In this document: positions 52,177 through 61,634 of the stretch, piece after piece | Numbering within the stretch: position 1 is the stretch's first letter | Layout of the letters: the number at the start of each line of letters is the position of its first letter | Notes under the pieces: model-generated | What the model was told of the DNA's origin: nothing | What the model saw: only the letters and a program-made list of their open reading frames with translations | Databases searched by the model: none | Assembly (NCBI RefSeq): GCF_026241195.1 | Contig: NZ_JAPFQO010000010.1 | Coordinates: 1 to 64,000 of the forward strand | Direction of reading: 5' to 3' | DNA from: Pontibacter anaerobius | GTDB lineage: Bacteria; Bacteroidota; Bacteroidia; Cytophagales; Hymenobacteraceae | Length of the DNA stretch: 64,000 nucleotides | Translations under genes and position numbers: made by a program

Positions 52177-53145
52177 ATGAAACAAAGCATTACCCGGGAA
52201 CTGATCATCAGTATCGCCCGGCATAGCAACTGGCAAGCCTCCGGCATTGGAAACAGACTCCGTAGCGAAGGACTTTACGCCACGCCCCGCAACTGGGCCA
52301 CCTTTATCCGGTTGTTCTTGCTGGGTACGGGCGCCAGTTTTACCCTAGCCGGTATCATCTTCTTTTTCGCCTACAATTGGGCCGACATGCACAAGTTCGT
52401 GAAGCTGGGCATACTCGAGTTCCTGCTGCTGGCCACTACCGTTGCCGCACTCATCACCAGACTCAATAAAACCATCCGGAACGTGCTCTTAACGGCCAGC
52501 GCTATGTTAGTGGGAGTGCTGTTTGCCGTGTACGGGCAGATCTACCAGACCGGTGCCAATGCCTTCGACTTCTTCTGGGGATGGACCTACTGCGTGGTGC
52601 TGTGGGTGCTGGTAGCTAACTTTCAGCCGCTGTGGTTTATCTTTCTGGCGCTGCTCAATACCACATTTATACTTTATACCCAGCAGGTAGCCACCCACTG
52701 GAGCTTTGCCGTTGTGCTGGACGTGCTGTTTATACTTAATGCCGCTGCTGTAATTGCCTGGGAGGTATTGGCGGCAAAAGGGCGGGTAAACGTGCAGCAC
52801 CGGTGGTTCCCGAGAATTTTGGGCCTGGCTGCTATTTCCTTGGTTACGGTAAGTATGATTTCGCTGCTTTTCACTAACATCCGGGAGGATTACGGCCTGG
52901 CGTACCTGCTTGGCTTTAGCATGTATGGCGGCGCCATCTGGTACGGTCTACGGGTGCGCGAGCTTTTTTACCTCACGGCTGTACCCTTCAGCGCCATCGC
53001 CTTTTTTACCGCGCTTATCACCCGATTTATAGACAAGGCACCTGAACTGATCATGCTGCTGGCCTCCTTGTTTGTGGTAGGCAGCATCACGTTACTTATT
53101 CAATATTTAGGGAAAATAAACCGGCAGTGGCATGGCAAATACTGA
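52177..53145 (+). CDS. DUF2157 membrane protein
   Basis: The 322-residue protein has a cytoplasmic N-terminal part (ITRELIISIARHSNWQ) and about eight membrane helices starting at FIRLFLLGTGASFTLAGII. The AYNWADMHKFVKLGILE block is typical of DUF2157. It opens a three-gene operon with a DUF4401 and a GDYXXLXY protein, a conserved set in many bacteria whose role is unknown. Its stop overlaps the next start by 14 bp. Confidence 0.92.
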   Translation: MKQSITRELIISIARHSNWQASGIGNRLRSEGLYATPRNWATFIRLFLLGTGASFTLAGIIFFFAYNWADMHKFVKLGILEFLLLATTVAALITRLNKTIRNVLLTASAMLVGVLFAVYGQIYQTGANAFDFFWGWTYCVVLWVLVANFQPLWFIFLALLNTTFILYTQQVATHWSFAVVLDVLFILNAAAVIAWEVLAAKGRVNVQHRWFPRILGLAAISLVTVSMISLLFTNIREDYGLAYLLGFSMYGGAIWYGLRVRELFYLTAVPFSAIAFFTALITRFIDKAPELIMLLASLFVVGSITLLIQYLGKINRQWHGKY

Positions 53146-54208
53146 TACAACCCAACTGGACGCGCTGCTGCAGGAACTTGAGCAGGAGCAGCCCGACTTT
53201 TACTACGACCGGGACAGCATAGAGGCTGAAACCTCCCACACCGCCTCGCTCCTCAAGCGCGTACCCATCAAAGTGCTTACTATTCTGGGTGGCCTATTAG
53301 GCATGACTACCTTTATGGGCTTTCTGCTGATGGCCGGTTTGTACAATTCTGGTATCGGAATGCTGTTCTTCGGCATTTGCTTTTTGGTAGGGTCGGAGGC
53401 GCTGATCAGGCTAAAGAAAGACGCCACTGCTGACGCGATGGGCGTTTCGCTGAACATTATGGGTTATGCGCTGCTGACTATCGGCACAGGACAAATGACC
53501 GATGGCGATACCGCCGTAACGCTTGTTCTTGCCTGTGCTGCCTTGATGATCATCAGTCTGTCCGAAAGTGCTATTTGCGTATTCATCTCGGTGCTGGTGC
53601 TGAACGGGAGCCTGCTGAGCCTGATCTTTATCCATGAGGCCTTTTCGCTGTCGCACGGTTTGATCGCCATACTTGCGGCCATACTTACTTACATGAGCTT
53701 GTATGAGGCGAAGCTACTTGCTGGCTCCCCTCGGTTTGGGCTGGTGCTGGGGCCGGTAAGGATGGGGGTGATTGTGTCTCTGGTGATTGTGCTGGCGCTT
53801 TTCGTGCACCAGAAGTTCCTGTCTACCTCTATTGAGCATTTCTGGACTTCCAGCATCTTTCTGGCGGGTTGCCTGCTGCTGTTGGTGCACCACGTCCTAA
53901 GAGGGATGCCGATGGTAAGCAAGCAAGCGCATGGTGTTATTTATACTTGCTGTGTGCTGCTACTCGCGCCGTTTATACTTACGCCCTCGGTTCCGGGGGC
54001 GCTGCTTATACTTTTGGCCAGCTTTTACATCGGCCACAATCCGGGTTTCTGGGTGGGGCTGCTGGCGCTGGTGTACTTCGTGATCCTGTACTACTACGAC
54101 CTGAACATGACGCTGCTGGCCAAATCTGGGGTGCTGATAGCAAGCGGCCTGCTGTTTCTGGGAGGGTTCGTGTTGCTCAACAATTATCTGAAAAGCTATG
54201 CTGACTAA
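53132..54208 (+). CDS. DUF4401 membrane protein
   Basis: 358 residues with an acidic, glutamine-rich start (LDALLQELEQEQPDFYYD) and about ten membrane helices; FLLMAGLYNSGIGMLFFGIC and YYDLNMTLLAKSGVLIASG are characteristic blocks of DUF4401. It overlaps the genes on both sides (14 and 11 bp), so the three are translationally coupled. Function unknown. Confidence 0.92.
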   Translation: MANTDTTQLDALLQELEQEQPDFYYDRDSIEAETSHTASLLKRVPIKVLTILGGLLGMTTFMGFLLMAGLYNSGIGMLFFGICFLVGSEALIRLKKDATADAMGVSLNIMGYALLTIGTGQMTDGDTAVTLVLACAALMIISLSESAICVFISVLVLNGSLLSLIFIHEAFSLSHGLIAILAAILTYMSLYEAKLLAGSPRFGLVLGPVRMGVIVSLVIVLALFVHQKFLSTSIEHFWTSSIFLAGCLLLLVHHVLRGMPMVSKQAHGVIYTCCVLLLAPFILTPSVPGALLILLASFYIGHNPGFWVGLLALVYFVILYYYDLNMTLLAKSGVLIASGLLFLGGFVLLNNYLKSYAD

Positions 54209-54701
54209 AAGGACCATAATCATACTTGTGAACCTGGTGCTGGTACTGGTAATATTCAACCTGTCGGTGGTGGAGAAGGAGGAGGTGCTGGAGAAAGGCG
54301 AACTGGTGCTGCTGGAGCTGGCCCCCGTAGACCCGCGCTCCCTTATGCAGGGCGATTACATGCGCCTGAGCTACGCTATCAGCCAGGCAGCAGATCTTGA
54401 AAAGATACCCAACAGAGGTTACGCCGTGGTGAAGCTGGATGAGCAGCAGGTGGCGCAGCTAGTGCGCTACCAGAAAGAGAAATCGCCGCTGAACTCAGGA
54501 GAGTATTTGCTAAAGTATACCAAGGGCGAATGGAGCATAAACCTGGGGGCAGAATCATACTTTTTTGAGGAGGGGCAGGCTATAATTTTTGAGGAAGCAA
54601 AGTATGGCGGGCTCCGGGTAGATGAGCAAGGCAATAGCATCCTGGTGGGGCTGTACGACGAGCAGCGGCAGCTGATACAGCCGGTCGGAAAAAATAACTA
54701 A
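54198..54701 (+). CDS. GDYXXLXY domain protein
   Basis: The 167-residue protein has one N-terminal membrane helix (IIILVNLVLVLVIFNLSVV) and the family motif LMQGDYMRLSYAI, which gives the domain its name. The C-terminal part repeats short strands around KYGGLRVDEQGNSILVGLYD. It ends the DUF2157-DUF4401 operon and overlaps the previous gene by 11 bp. Confidence 0.93.
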   Translation: MLTKRTIIILVNLVLVLVIFNLSVVEKEEVLEKGELVLLELAPVDPRSLMQGDYMRLSYAISQAADLEKIPNRGYAVVKLDEQQVAQLVRYQKEKSPLNSGEYLLKYTKGEWSINLGAESYFFEEGQAIIFEEAKYGGLRVDEQGNSILVGLYDEQRQLIQPVGKNN

Positions 54702-54769
54702 ATATAGCTGCGTTTAGCGGCGAGGCTGCTGCACAAGGTAAAAGTATAAAACGTGCAATCTGCCACGGG

Positions 54770-55230
54770 TTTTCATCTCGTGGTTATCCAACTACCCCTG
54801 CTCCTAGTGCTATACTCACAAGCTATTAACTCGCTTTCTCTTTTATAAAGAGGAGTTATACTTGATAGCTGCTACTGATCCTTAGTCTTACTTACCTACC
54901 GTTTCATCTCTGGCTTTGGCTCCCTTCAGCCCGGGAGGGCTCGTCTTCCCGCATCGCGCTGGGAGCTTTTCCTTTGCTCCTGCGTCGCAATGCCTTGGGC
55001 ACCGAAAAACTCCAAAGGCGCTCAACGGAATGATTGGGGACATTTCGATAGCCGCTGCCTTTGCTATGCAACTGGAACCAACTCCCCTTCGAAGGGGGCA
55101 GGGGGATGTAATTGTCTGCTGGAAAACTCCCCTCCTTAGATTACCGAGAACGGGAGTGCGAAACTAGCGAGCGTAGCTCTGAGGGGCTAGGGGTGGTAGG
55201 ATAACTACGAGTTGAAAACTCGCGGCAGTA
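54770..55230 (+). repeat. Dispersed repeat island 5 (modules A and B)
   Basis: Gap of 566 bp between convergent genes. Module A at about 54820-55060, plus orientation, with GGAGCTTTTCC/CGAAAAACTCC as central stem and TGCC-ttg-GGCA as inner hairpin. Module B at about 55080-55200 with CCCCTTCGAAGGGG and the longer variant carrying CGAGAACGGGAGTGCGAAAC and AGCGAGCGTAGCTCTGAGG. A short ACGAGTTGAAAACTCG hairpin follows at about 55206. Confidence 0.83.
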
Positions 55231-55267
55231 ATACACTTTTAGCCTAACCTTAGCCTTTGTTGAGGCC

Positions 55268-56206
55268 CTATACCCTCAGCTCCTTCCCGCTAATCTTTTG
55301 CAAATCCTCCAACCTGAACCTGTCTAAAAAGCTTTTGGCATCTTCTATACCCGCCTCCTGCCAACCTAGTGTTCGCGCTATAGTTTGCCACAGGGCTTTG
55401 CTGCTGAGGCCACGCTTGCGCATCTCCGAAATAGAAAGGGAGTCGTGTGACTTGGAAAGCTTGCCACCATCCGGCTCCAGCACCAGTGGGTGATGCACGA
55501 AATCTATACTTGTAAACTGCTCCGCGCCGAGCAGCCGGGCCAGGTAAAGCTGCGCAGCCGTGGACGAAAGCAGGTCCTCGCCCCGCACAATGGTGTTAAT
55601 GCCCATGTCCAGGTCATCAGCCAGCGAGGCAATCTGGTAGGCTGGTATACCTTCCTTGCGCCGCACCACAAAATCCGGCATCTCTTCCGATAAGGCAATA
55701 GTGCAGGTCTGCAGCAACAGGTCTTGAAATGTAACCTGAGTGTCCTCGGGTATACGAATGCGCCAGGCAATTCCCGGCTGCTGCAGGGGCTGTTGCTCGT
55801 GACGGCAGGTATGTAGGTCGCAGGCGCTGTTGTTGGGCAGAGCGGACAGCTGTTTACGGGAGCAGGGGCAGGCGTACACCACGCCTTTGTCCACGAGTTG
55901 CTGCAGCAGGGCGTGATAGCGCGGCAGGCGCAGGTGCTGTGAGTGGTTCTTCAGAAAGTCTTCTGCATCGGCAGGTCCTGCATCATAGTCCAGGCCTAAA
56001 AAGTGTAGCGTCTCGAAAATGTCCTGCAGGTACTCCTGCCGAAAGCGGGCATCGTCCAGGTCATCAATGCGAAGTATGATGTTGCCTTTCTGCTGCCGCG
56101 TCAGCGCCCAGGTAATGGCAAACGAGAGGGCATTGCCCAGGTGCAGATAGCCGCTGGGGGTGGGGGCGATGCGTGTCTTCAGCTGAAAGGGCTGCTTTGT
56201 GGGCAT
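55268..56206 (-). CDS. gluQ: Glutamyl-Q tRNA(Asp) synthetase-like protein
   Basis: A truncated class I glutamyl-tRNA synthetase of 312 residues without the anticodon-binding domain. The HIGH-like motif is TPSGYLHLGNAL and the KMSKS-like motif is GGKLSKSHDSL. A zinc site is formed by ACPCSRKQL and CDLHTC (about residues 112-135). GluQ-RS attaches glutamate to queuosine in tRNA-Asp. The start gives MPTKQPFQLKTRIAPTPSG. Single gene. Confidence 0.9.
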   Translation of the reverse strand: MPTKQPFQLKTRIAPTPSGYLHLGNALSFAITWALTRQQKGNIILRIDDLDDARFRQEYLQDIFETLHFLGLDYDAGPADAEDFLKNHSQHLRLPRYHALLQQLVDKGVVYACPCSRKQLSALPNNSACDLHTCRHEQQPLQQPGIAWRIRIPEDTQVTFQDLLLQTCTIALSEEMPDFVVRRKEGIPAYQIASLADDLDMGINTIVRGEDLLSSTAAQLYLARLLGAEQFTSIDFVHHPLVLEPDGGKLSKSHDSLSISEMRKRGLSSKALWQTIARTLGWQEAGIEDAKSFLDRFRLEDLQKISGKELRV

Positions 56207-56409
56207 GGTGCTGCTGGTTGTGCGTAGTGGATAAATTTAGTAGAAATGCGCTATTATAGCCAATAAACAGCGAAAAGTATGATGTCTAGAGGCTGCCGCA
56301 GCAGCTGTAGAGGCAGAACTTTGGAATAATTTTACGTAAATTAGAGCATTCCTGAGGTATCTGGCACTTTGCCTGTACCCCGCTTCATACTTTTACTTTT
56401 TGCATACCT

Positions 56410-57372
56410 ATGGAAATTCTGTTCGACCAGATGCCTAATCCCTTCACCTACTTTGTACCCCTCTTTGCGCTGCTGATAGCGGGCGAGGCGTACATCAGCT
56501 ACCGCGAGGACAAAGAGCTGTACAGCCTGAAAGACTCTGTGGCCAGCACCATGGTTGGTTTAGGGGCCGCCGCACTCAACACCCTGACAAAAGCGTACCA
56601 GATCGGGTTGTTCTTCCTGTTCTACAAGCTTTTTGAACCGTTGCGCGTGGAGTTTCTGGGCTACGACAACCTGGGCTGGACCTGGTGGGTGTGGGTACTC
56701 TGCCTCATCGGCGATGATTTTAACTTTTATTGGCACCACCGCTTCTGCCACACCATCCGTATTTTCTGGGCGGCACATCTGGTGCATCACTCCTCTAATA
56801 AATTTAACCTGGGCACGGCCTTCCGCAACGGCTGGACCATCTTCCTCTATAAGCCGATTTACTGGCTATGGCTGCCTATACTTGGCTTTAACCCGGTCAT
56901 GATTGCGCTGTGCATGTCGTTCAACTCTATCTACCAGTTTTTTCTGCACTCCACGCTGGTGCCTAAAATACCTGTGTTCGGGCAGGTGTTTAATACCCCC
57001 TGGGTACACCAGGTGCACCACGCCTGCAACATAGAGTACCTGGACCGCAACCACGGCGGCATCCTCATTATATGGGATAAGATGTTCGGTACCTACCTGG
57101 ACAAAGACAAGCACCTCGAAACAAAGTTTGGTGTGCTGCACCCGCCTACCAAGCACGACCCTATCACGCTTAATTTTCATGAGTTTAACGATATCTGGAA
57201 GGATGTGCGCAACGTGAAATCGTGGAAGGCTAAGTTTATGTACGTGTTTGGCCCTCCGGGCTGGAGCCACGATGGCAGCCGCAAAACCTCCAAAATGCTG
57301 CAGCAGGAGTGGCAGCAACAGCAGCAGAAAGCTGCTGTTCAGGCAAGTCAGCCAGAATTGGTAACTTCTTAA
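56410..57372 (+). CDS. Sterol desaturase/fatty acid hydroxylase family protein
   Basis: The 320-residue membrane protein has the di-iron histidine boxes: FYWHHRFCHTIRIFW, AAHLVHHSSNKFNLG and WVHQVHHACNIEYLDRNHGG. Four or more hydrophobic helices surround them. Members add a hydroxyl or double bond to lipids, using oxygen. The substrate is unknown; carotenoid, hopanoid or fatty acid are all possible. Single gene with a perfect terminator. Confidence 0.92.
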   Translation: MEILFDQMPNPFTYFVPLFALLIAGEAYISYREDKELYSLKDSVASTMVGLGAAALNTLTKAYQIGLFFLFYKLFEPLRVEFLGYDNLGWTWWVWVLCLIGDDFNFYWHHRFCHTIRIFWAAHLVHHSSNKFNLGTAFRNGWTIFLYKPIYWLWLPILGFNPVMIALCMSFNSIYQFFLHSTLVPKIPVFGQVFNTPWVHQVHHACNIEYLDRNHGGILIIWDKMFGTYLDKDKHLETKFGVLHPPTKHDPITLNFHEFNDIWKDVRNVKSWKAKFMYVFGPPGWSHDGSRKTSKMLQQEWQQQQQKAAVQASQPELVTS

Positions 57373-57390
57373 AAAGAGCGTTAGAAACAC

Positions 57391-57434
57391 AGGTCCGGCC
57401 CCAAAGTATGACTTTATACTTTGGGGCCGGACCT
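57391..57434. terminator. Bidirectional terminator with inverted motif pair
   Basis: AGGTCCGGCCCCAAAGTAT pairs perfectly with its reverse complement around a 6-base loop. The inner stem is an inverted pair of the AAAGTAT motif. It serves both convergent genes. Confidence 0.93.
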
Positions 57435-57450
57435 GTTTATACGTTGCGCA

Positions 57451-57912
57451 TTATACTTTCCCGGCGGTACGTTCTTTCAGCGGCAGCCGCATCTGGTACA
57501 GGTCGAAGCCTGGGGCCCAGAAATCCTTTTCAACTTTCTCCAGCTCAAAGCCCATCTTCTCATAAAACTTGTACACCAACTGGGTTGTCCTCACAACGAT
57601 CAGGTGTATACCGGGCTTGTTTTTGATGACCTTGAGCCTGTGCTGCATAAGTTGTGTGCCGATGCCTTTGCCTTGAAGGTCAGGGTGGATAACATCCCAG
57701 GAGATGCGGGCCTGGCCATCCTCAGGGAAATAGTTAATGCCGCCTGCGCCGATCAGTTTGCCTTCTTCTTCCGTTACAAAGTAGTCTTCAGTAAATGAGT
57801 CCAGGTAGGCAGCAAAGTCGCTTTCCTCGGCCTCCGCAAAGTAGGTGGGTGTGTTGAGGCGCAGCAAGGCGATGAGCTTTGGCTTATCAGCTGGGGTATA
57901 AGGGCGGATCAT
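57451..57912 (-). CDS. GNAT family N-acetyltransferase
   Basis: A 153-residue acetyltransferase: acetyl-CoA loop in HPDLQGKGIGTQLMQHRLKV, the strand HLIVVRTTQLVYKFYEKMGF, and an N-terminal YTPADKPKLIALLRLN. It probably acetylates a small amine; the substrate is unknown. Single gene, tail to tail with the desaturase. Confidence 0.87.
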   Translation of the reverse strand: MIRPYTPADKPKLIALLRLNTPTYFAEAEESDFAAYLDSFTEDYFVTEEEGKLIGAGGINYFPEDGQARISWDVIHPDLQGKGIGTQLMQHRLKVIKNKPGIHLIVVRTTQLVYKFYEKMGFELEKVEKDFWAPGFDLYQMRLPLKERTAGKV

Positions 57913-58096
57913 GTATGCCGGAAGTATGAGTTATTACTTGATTAGCTGCTCCCACTGGCTTTCCTGAGCCTGAGAAGTGTGGGATAGAAGAACAACGTGA
58001 GAGGGTGTGTTAGTGTTTGCGTATGGGGTAACTTTAGTGCAGCCGATGTCCGAGGAGTAGCTGAGCTTAAGGGCTGAACTTTGTGCTTGTTGCATT

Positions 58097-58948
58097 TTAC
58101 TTCTTATTAAAATTTACTTTGTACTGTAAGCTCAATCTACCTATAAGGGAGTATAAGCGCATTTTTTCATCTGAATTGATAGAGGTTCTTATTTCGGTTG
58201 TCCCTTCATAGGTGGTATGAGTGTCTGTTCGCTCTACAAGCGGGGCAAGCAAAGGTATCGCCACTCCTACCTGTGCTTGTATGATTACCCCATACAGATT
58301 ATAGCCCGCGCTTATTTCAGGGTCAGCAGTTAAGCCTCTTAAGCTTTTATAACTGCTTTTTGTAGAAGAGGAATAGGTGTCGTAAAAGCTGAAGTCTGTA
58401 TACTGTGAATATGTAAACCTTAGCCCAAGCCCGTACTCACTTTCCGACACTCTTTTACCTGCATTAAATTGCCCGAACACGCTCCAGTACCGTGCCTGCG
58501 TAGCCTCTCCATCTGTATCGCCTTTAAAATGCCAATAATTATTAATCTTGGTTATACCAGTACCCACGTACGCCTCTATAATGGGAAACTCAGGATTGTC
58601 AGTTTTGGTAAAATAACCGAATCCGCCTTTTAGTGCATAATCGTCCCTGTCAACATCATACCTGTCACCAATAATGCTTAATCTTTTCTTTGTGTCATTG
58701 TCGAAGGTAGCAGCAGAGAACAATGCCAGCTTATCTGTAAAGGCATAAGATAGGTTAAAGTCATAACCACCACCTCTGCCAAAAGAAAAATGCAACTGGT
58801 TTTTTTGATCGTGAAGCGGGATTAAGAGTGACTTGGGAGTGTAGAACTCTTTTTGTGCAAGAAGTTTATTTGGAAGCAGTACAACACCCACAATAATGAT
58901 AAGATATCGCAGCAGCTGTAATTGCATAACTCCTTTACACCTATTCAT
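58097..58948 (-). CDS. Hypothetical outer-membrane beta-barrel protein
   Basis: Start uncertain: an ATG at 58948 (MNRCKGVMQLQLLRYLIII) or 58927 both give a signal peptide ending KLLAQ. The mature part has barrel strands with alternating residues: QLHFSFGRGGGYDFNLSYAF, LKGGFGYFTKTD, EYGLGLRFTYSQYTDFSFYD, LIGRLSLQYKVNFNKK. The gene is AT-rich compared with the desaturase and lipocalin. No family recognised. Confidence 0.7.
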   Translation of the reverse strand: MNRCKGVMQLQLLRYLIIIVGVVLLPNKLLAQKEFYTPKSLLIPLHDQKNQLHFSFGRGGGYDFNLSYAFTDKLALFSAATFDNDTKKRLSIIGDRYDVDRDDYALKGGFGYFTKTDNPEFPIIEAYVGTGITKINNYWHFKGDTDGEATQARYWSVFGQFNAGKRVSESEYGLGLRFTYSQYTDFSFYDTYSSSTKSSYKSLRGLTADPEISAGYNLYGVIIQAQVGVAIPLLAPLVERTDTHTTYEGTTEIRTSINSDEKMRLYSLIGRLSLQYKVNFNKK

Positions 58949-59054
58949 ATATTTATGATTTAAGTTGCATACAACTAAGCTGCTAAACAAAAGCATACAT
59001 TTATTGCACTATGTACGGAATTGCGTTTCTCATCAGGTAAAGCCTTGTCAGAAT

Positions 59055-59276
59055 TTATTTAGCTGTAGCGCCTTTTTGAGGTAGCAACCTCTTTAGCAGG
59101 AAATAAACTGCCGCATATACTATACCCCATGAGGCAATATCAACTACAAAATTACTAGTGAGTAAACCTTAGCGGAACAAATCATACTCAAACCCGACCA
59201 GGTTGTGCACGAATTTTACAAGTAGGTGGATTATTGAAAGAGTGAGAAAAGCAGCTAGTTTGGTGCCTTTGCTCAT
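59055..59276 (-). pseudogene. Small membrane protein gene with an in-frame stop
   Basis: From the ATG at 59276 the frame reads MSKGTKLAAFLTLSIIHLLV to YDLFR, then meets TAA (59169-59171), and goes on in the same frame for 37 codons (GLLTSNFVVDIASWGIVY ... QKGATAK) to a second stop at 59055. Both halves are membrane-like and fit one protein of about 73 residues with two helices. A single C to T change (CAA to TAA) explains it. It starts 3 bp after the 59280-59489 gene, so it belonged to that operon. Confidence 0.65.
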
Positions 59277-59279
59277 GTG

Positions 59280-59489
59280 TCAGGCTATAAAAAACTTATA
59301 GAAGTAGGCACCCGCTATTATACCTAGTACCACGAGCAGGGCGATGTTGGCCATAAGCGGAACCTTTACATATTTCTTTTTCTCATAATTATATAGCGTA
59401 TTTCCTAAGATAATACCCAACACTGTGGAGTTGATAATGGTTAGCGCTTTATTAATCGCCATCCAGATACTCCGGAACATTAGTGCCAT
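59280..59489 (-). CDS. Small membrane protein (69 aa)
   Basis: The protein has two hydrophobic segments (about residues 15-33 and 46-66: ANIALLVVLGIIAGAYFYKFF) around a charged loop (YEKKKYVKV). No family recognised. It is AT-rich, like the interrupted gene that follows 3 bp later on the same strand. Confidence 0.6.
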   Translation of the reverse strand: MALMFRSIWMAINKALTIINSTVLGIILGNTLYNYEKKKYVKVPLMANIALLVVLGIIAGAYFYKFFIA

Positions 59490-59616
59490 AGGCTTTTCTC
59501 GGTTAAAGTTAAGTGGTATAGTAGTTTAGCAATATAAGGAATCTTCAACGATACTATAGTGCTGTTGTAGGATTTTATACTTATTTTATACTTTAAAGGT
59601 ATTATCGCACAAAAAA

Positions 59617-59648
59617 CAGCTGCCAAAGTATAAAAGCCCTGGCAGCTG
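59617..59648 (-). terminator. Terminator after the lipocalin operon
   Basis: CAGCTGCCA pairs with TGGCAGCTG; on the minus strand TTTTTTG follows. The loop holds AAAGTATAAAA. Confidence 0.8.
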
Positions 59649-59674
59649 CTGAAAGCATAAATCCTGAAGTATGA

Positions 59675-60229
59675 TTACTCCTGCGTAAAGCAGCTCTGGT
59701 CGGTTAGCTGCAGCTTCTCAACCGGAAACCCTTTCTGGTCGGCCAGCTGCACCAGGTGCTCCAGCACATCCTGGTCCAGGGTAGGGGTGCGGGAGAGTAC
59801 CCAGAGGCTTTCGCGGTCCGGGGAGCCCACCAGTACATAGTGATAGTCGGGGTCCAACTCCAGTATCCAGTAGTCGCCCCGGAAGGGCCAGAAGAACTGC
59901 ACACGCAGCTTGCTATTGTTGCTGCCCCCTACCGGAAAGCCCTTGCCCTCGGCAGTACTTGTTTTGCCGTTAGGCCCACCCTTGTGGCAGGTGTTCTTTA
60001 CCTCCACATAGCCTTCCGGGTTCAGGCTGTACTCGGCGTACACGCAGTGGCAACCTTTTTCGTAACGCTGCGGCAGGCGGGCTATCTCGTACCAGCGGCC
60101 CATGTAGCGGTGCAGGTCTACGTGGGGCACAGTTTTAAGCGGAGCGTGGCTACGGCTATAACTGCTTACAAGCGCCACGCCGGCCAGCACAGCGCCTGCC
60201 GTAAGGATGAGTTTGGTTTGTTGCTTCAT
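59675..60229 (-). CDS. blc: Bacterial lipocalin (Blc-like)
   Basis: The 184-residue protein has an N-terminal hydrophobic segment (LILTAGAVLAGVALVSSYS) and the lipocalin fold: DLHRYMGRWYEIARLPQRYE is the hallmark, followed by YAEYSLNPEGYVEVKNTC and LDPDYHYVLVGSPDRESLWVL. Blc binds lipids or lysophospholipids in the cell envelope under stress. No lipobox cysteine is seen, so it may be anchored by the signal-like helix. It starts 9 bp after the GNAT gene, so the two are co-transcribed. Confidence 0.92.
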   Translation of the reverse strand: MKQQTKLILTAGAVLAGVALVSSYSRSHAPLKTVPHVDLHRYMGRWYEIARLPQRYEKGCHCVYAEYSLNPEGYVEVKNTCHKGGPNGKTSTAEGKGFPVGGSNNSKLRVQFFWPFRGDYWILELDPDYHYVLVGSPDRESLWVLSRTPTLDQDVLEHLVQLADQKGFPVEKLQLTDQSCFTQE

Positions 60230-60238
60230 AGTAGTGGT

Positions 60239-60670
60239 CTATAGCTGCTTGGCCATCAGGTAGTGCTGTATGGAGCCAAACAGCAGGTATGTTTTCTCTA
60301 CTACTTCATACCCGTTACGGCGGTAAAAGTTCACGGCGTTTTCGCGGGCCTGCAGCGTCATGCGCTCGGCCCCCAGACTGCGGGCGCGCTCCTCCAGGTA
60401 CTGCAGCAGTCGGTCGCCCAGCTGCTTGCCCTGCTGGTCGCCCCGGATGCCCATAAACCGCAGTTGCCCCTCCTGCGGCGTGTTCATATGCAGGCGGCAC
60501 ACGCCAATGGCCTCTCCGGCACCGTTCACGAGCATGGCATGTAGGGCCGTGGCATCGTCGTCTACACGTTCGCTGCCTTCGGGCTGGCCCCAAGGTTGGC
60601 GCAGCGTAAGGTAGCGCAGGCGGTAATACTGTTCAAACTGTTCTGGTGTGGCGGGCTCTATTATCTTCAT
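60239..60670 (-). CDS. GNAT family N-acetyltransferase (lipocalin operon)
   Basis: 143 residues with the GNAT loop FMGIRGDQQGKQLGDRLLQ (about residues 74-92) and AVNFYRRNGYEVVEKTYLLF; the N-terminal block YYRLRYLTLRQPWGQPEGS recalls ElaA-type and related acetyltransferases. Substrate unknown. It is the first gene of the pair with the lipocalin. Confidence 0.85.
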   Translation of the reverse strand: MKIIEPATPEQFEQYYRLRYLTLRQPWGQPEGSERVDDDATALHAMLVNGAGEAIGVCRLHMNTPQEGQLRFMGIRGDQQGKQLGDRLLQYLEERARSLGAERMTLQARENAVNFYRRNGYEVVEKTYLLFGSIQHYLMAKQL

Positions 60671-60945
60671 TGTTGCTTGCTACGTTGTTTAACCGTTGGC
60701 TGTCTGAAGACTTCATCTGCAAACCAACTCATATATTAATCAGGAGTTGTGGCCTAAAAGCATTTTATAAACCATTTTTACAATCCTCCCATCAGCAATT
60801 TAGCAATTCAACAATTAAGCAAGGCAACAACACCGCAATCAGTAATCAACAATTAGCTATTAACTATACTTTATCTTCCCCTCAAAAGGATAACTTTGTC
60901 GGCTTAATTCAGGTAAATCAATCTTTAAAGTATAACTATAAAACT

Positions 60946-61443
60946 ATGGCATCTTTCGACATTGTAAGTAAGGTAGACCCACAAACCATGGACAACGCCG
61001 TGAACGTTGCCCGCAAGGAGATCATGAACCGCTACGATTTTCGTGATACTAAGGGAAGCATCGAGTTCGATAAGAAAAACAACGAGGTGAACATCGCGAT
61101 GGAAAACGATATGCGCGTGCAACACACCGAGGATGTGCTTATAGGTAAAATGGTGAAGCAGGGGCTGGATGCCACCGCCCTCGATTTCTCGAAGGAGGCC
61201 TACCAGTCAGGCGCCATGATGAAGAAAGACATCAAGGTAAAGGCCGGTATCGATAAGGAAACATCCAAGAAGATCATGAAGATCATCAAAGACAGCAAGC
61301 TGAAAGTATCGGCTGCGATAATGGACGAAACCATACGCGTTACCGCCAAGAAGATAGATGACCTGCAGGGGGTAATTGCCTTGCTGCGCACCAACACCGA
61401 GGAGATCGGCATGCCGCTGCAGTTCGTGAATATGAAAAGCTAA
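60946..61443 (+). CDS. yajQ: YajQ family nucleotide-binding protein
   Basis: The start is the ATG giving MASFDIVSKVDPQTMDNAVN, as in all YajQ proteins; the 100 upstream open codons are rejected. The protein is 165 residues with EIMNRYDFRDTKGSIEFDKK, TALDFSKEAYQSGAM and KIIKDSKLKVSAAIMDETIR. YajQ binds nucleotides, and in Xanthomonas a relative senses cyclic di-GMP; here the role is open. Single gene. Confidence 0.95.
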   Translation: MASFDIVSKVDPQTMDNAVNVARKEIMNRYDFRDTKGSIEFDKKNNEVNIAMENDMRVQHTEDVLIGKMVKQGLDATALDFSKEAYQSGAMMKKDIKVKAGIDKETSKKIMKIIKDSKLKVSAAIMDETIRVTAKKIDDLQGVIALLRTNTEEIGMPLQFVNMKS

Positions 61444-61634
61444 AGTTGCTGAGTGGCTAGACTGTGTAGCTGCTGCATTGTTCGGTTACAGAAAGGTGAA
61501 AAGCAGGAAGCCAAAATCTTTGTGCGTGTTTAGCTGTACCTGCTCATTCGCAATCCGTAAGCGCATAGCGCTAAACAACTGTGCTGGTAAGCCAAAAACA
61601 CCAGTTTAACCATCAAACAATTTATCAACAAAGT

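Noticed and set aside
60646..60945. 100-codon N-terminal extension of YajQ
   Set aside because: YajQ proteins start at the MASFDIV-type sequence; the extension is AT-rich non-coding leader.
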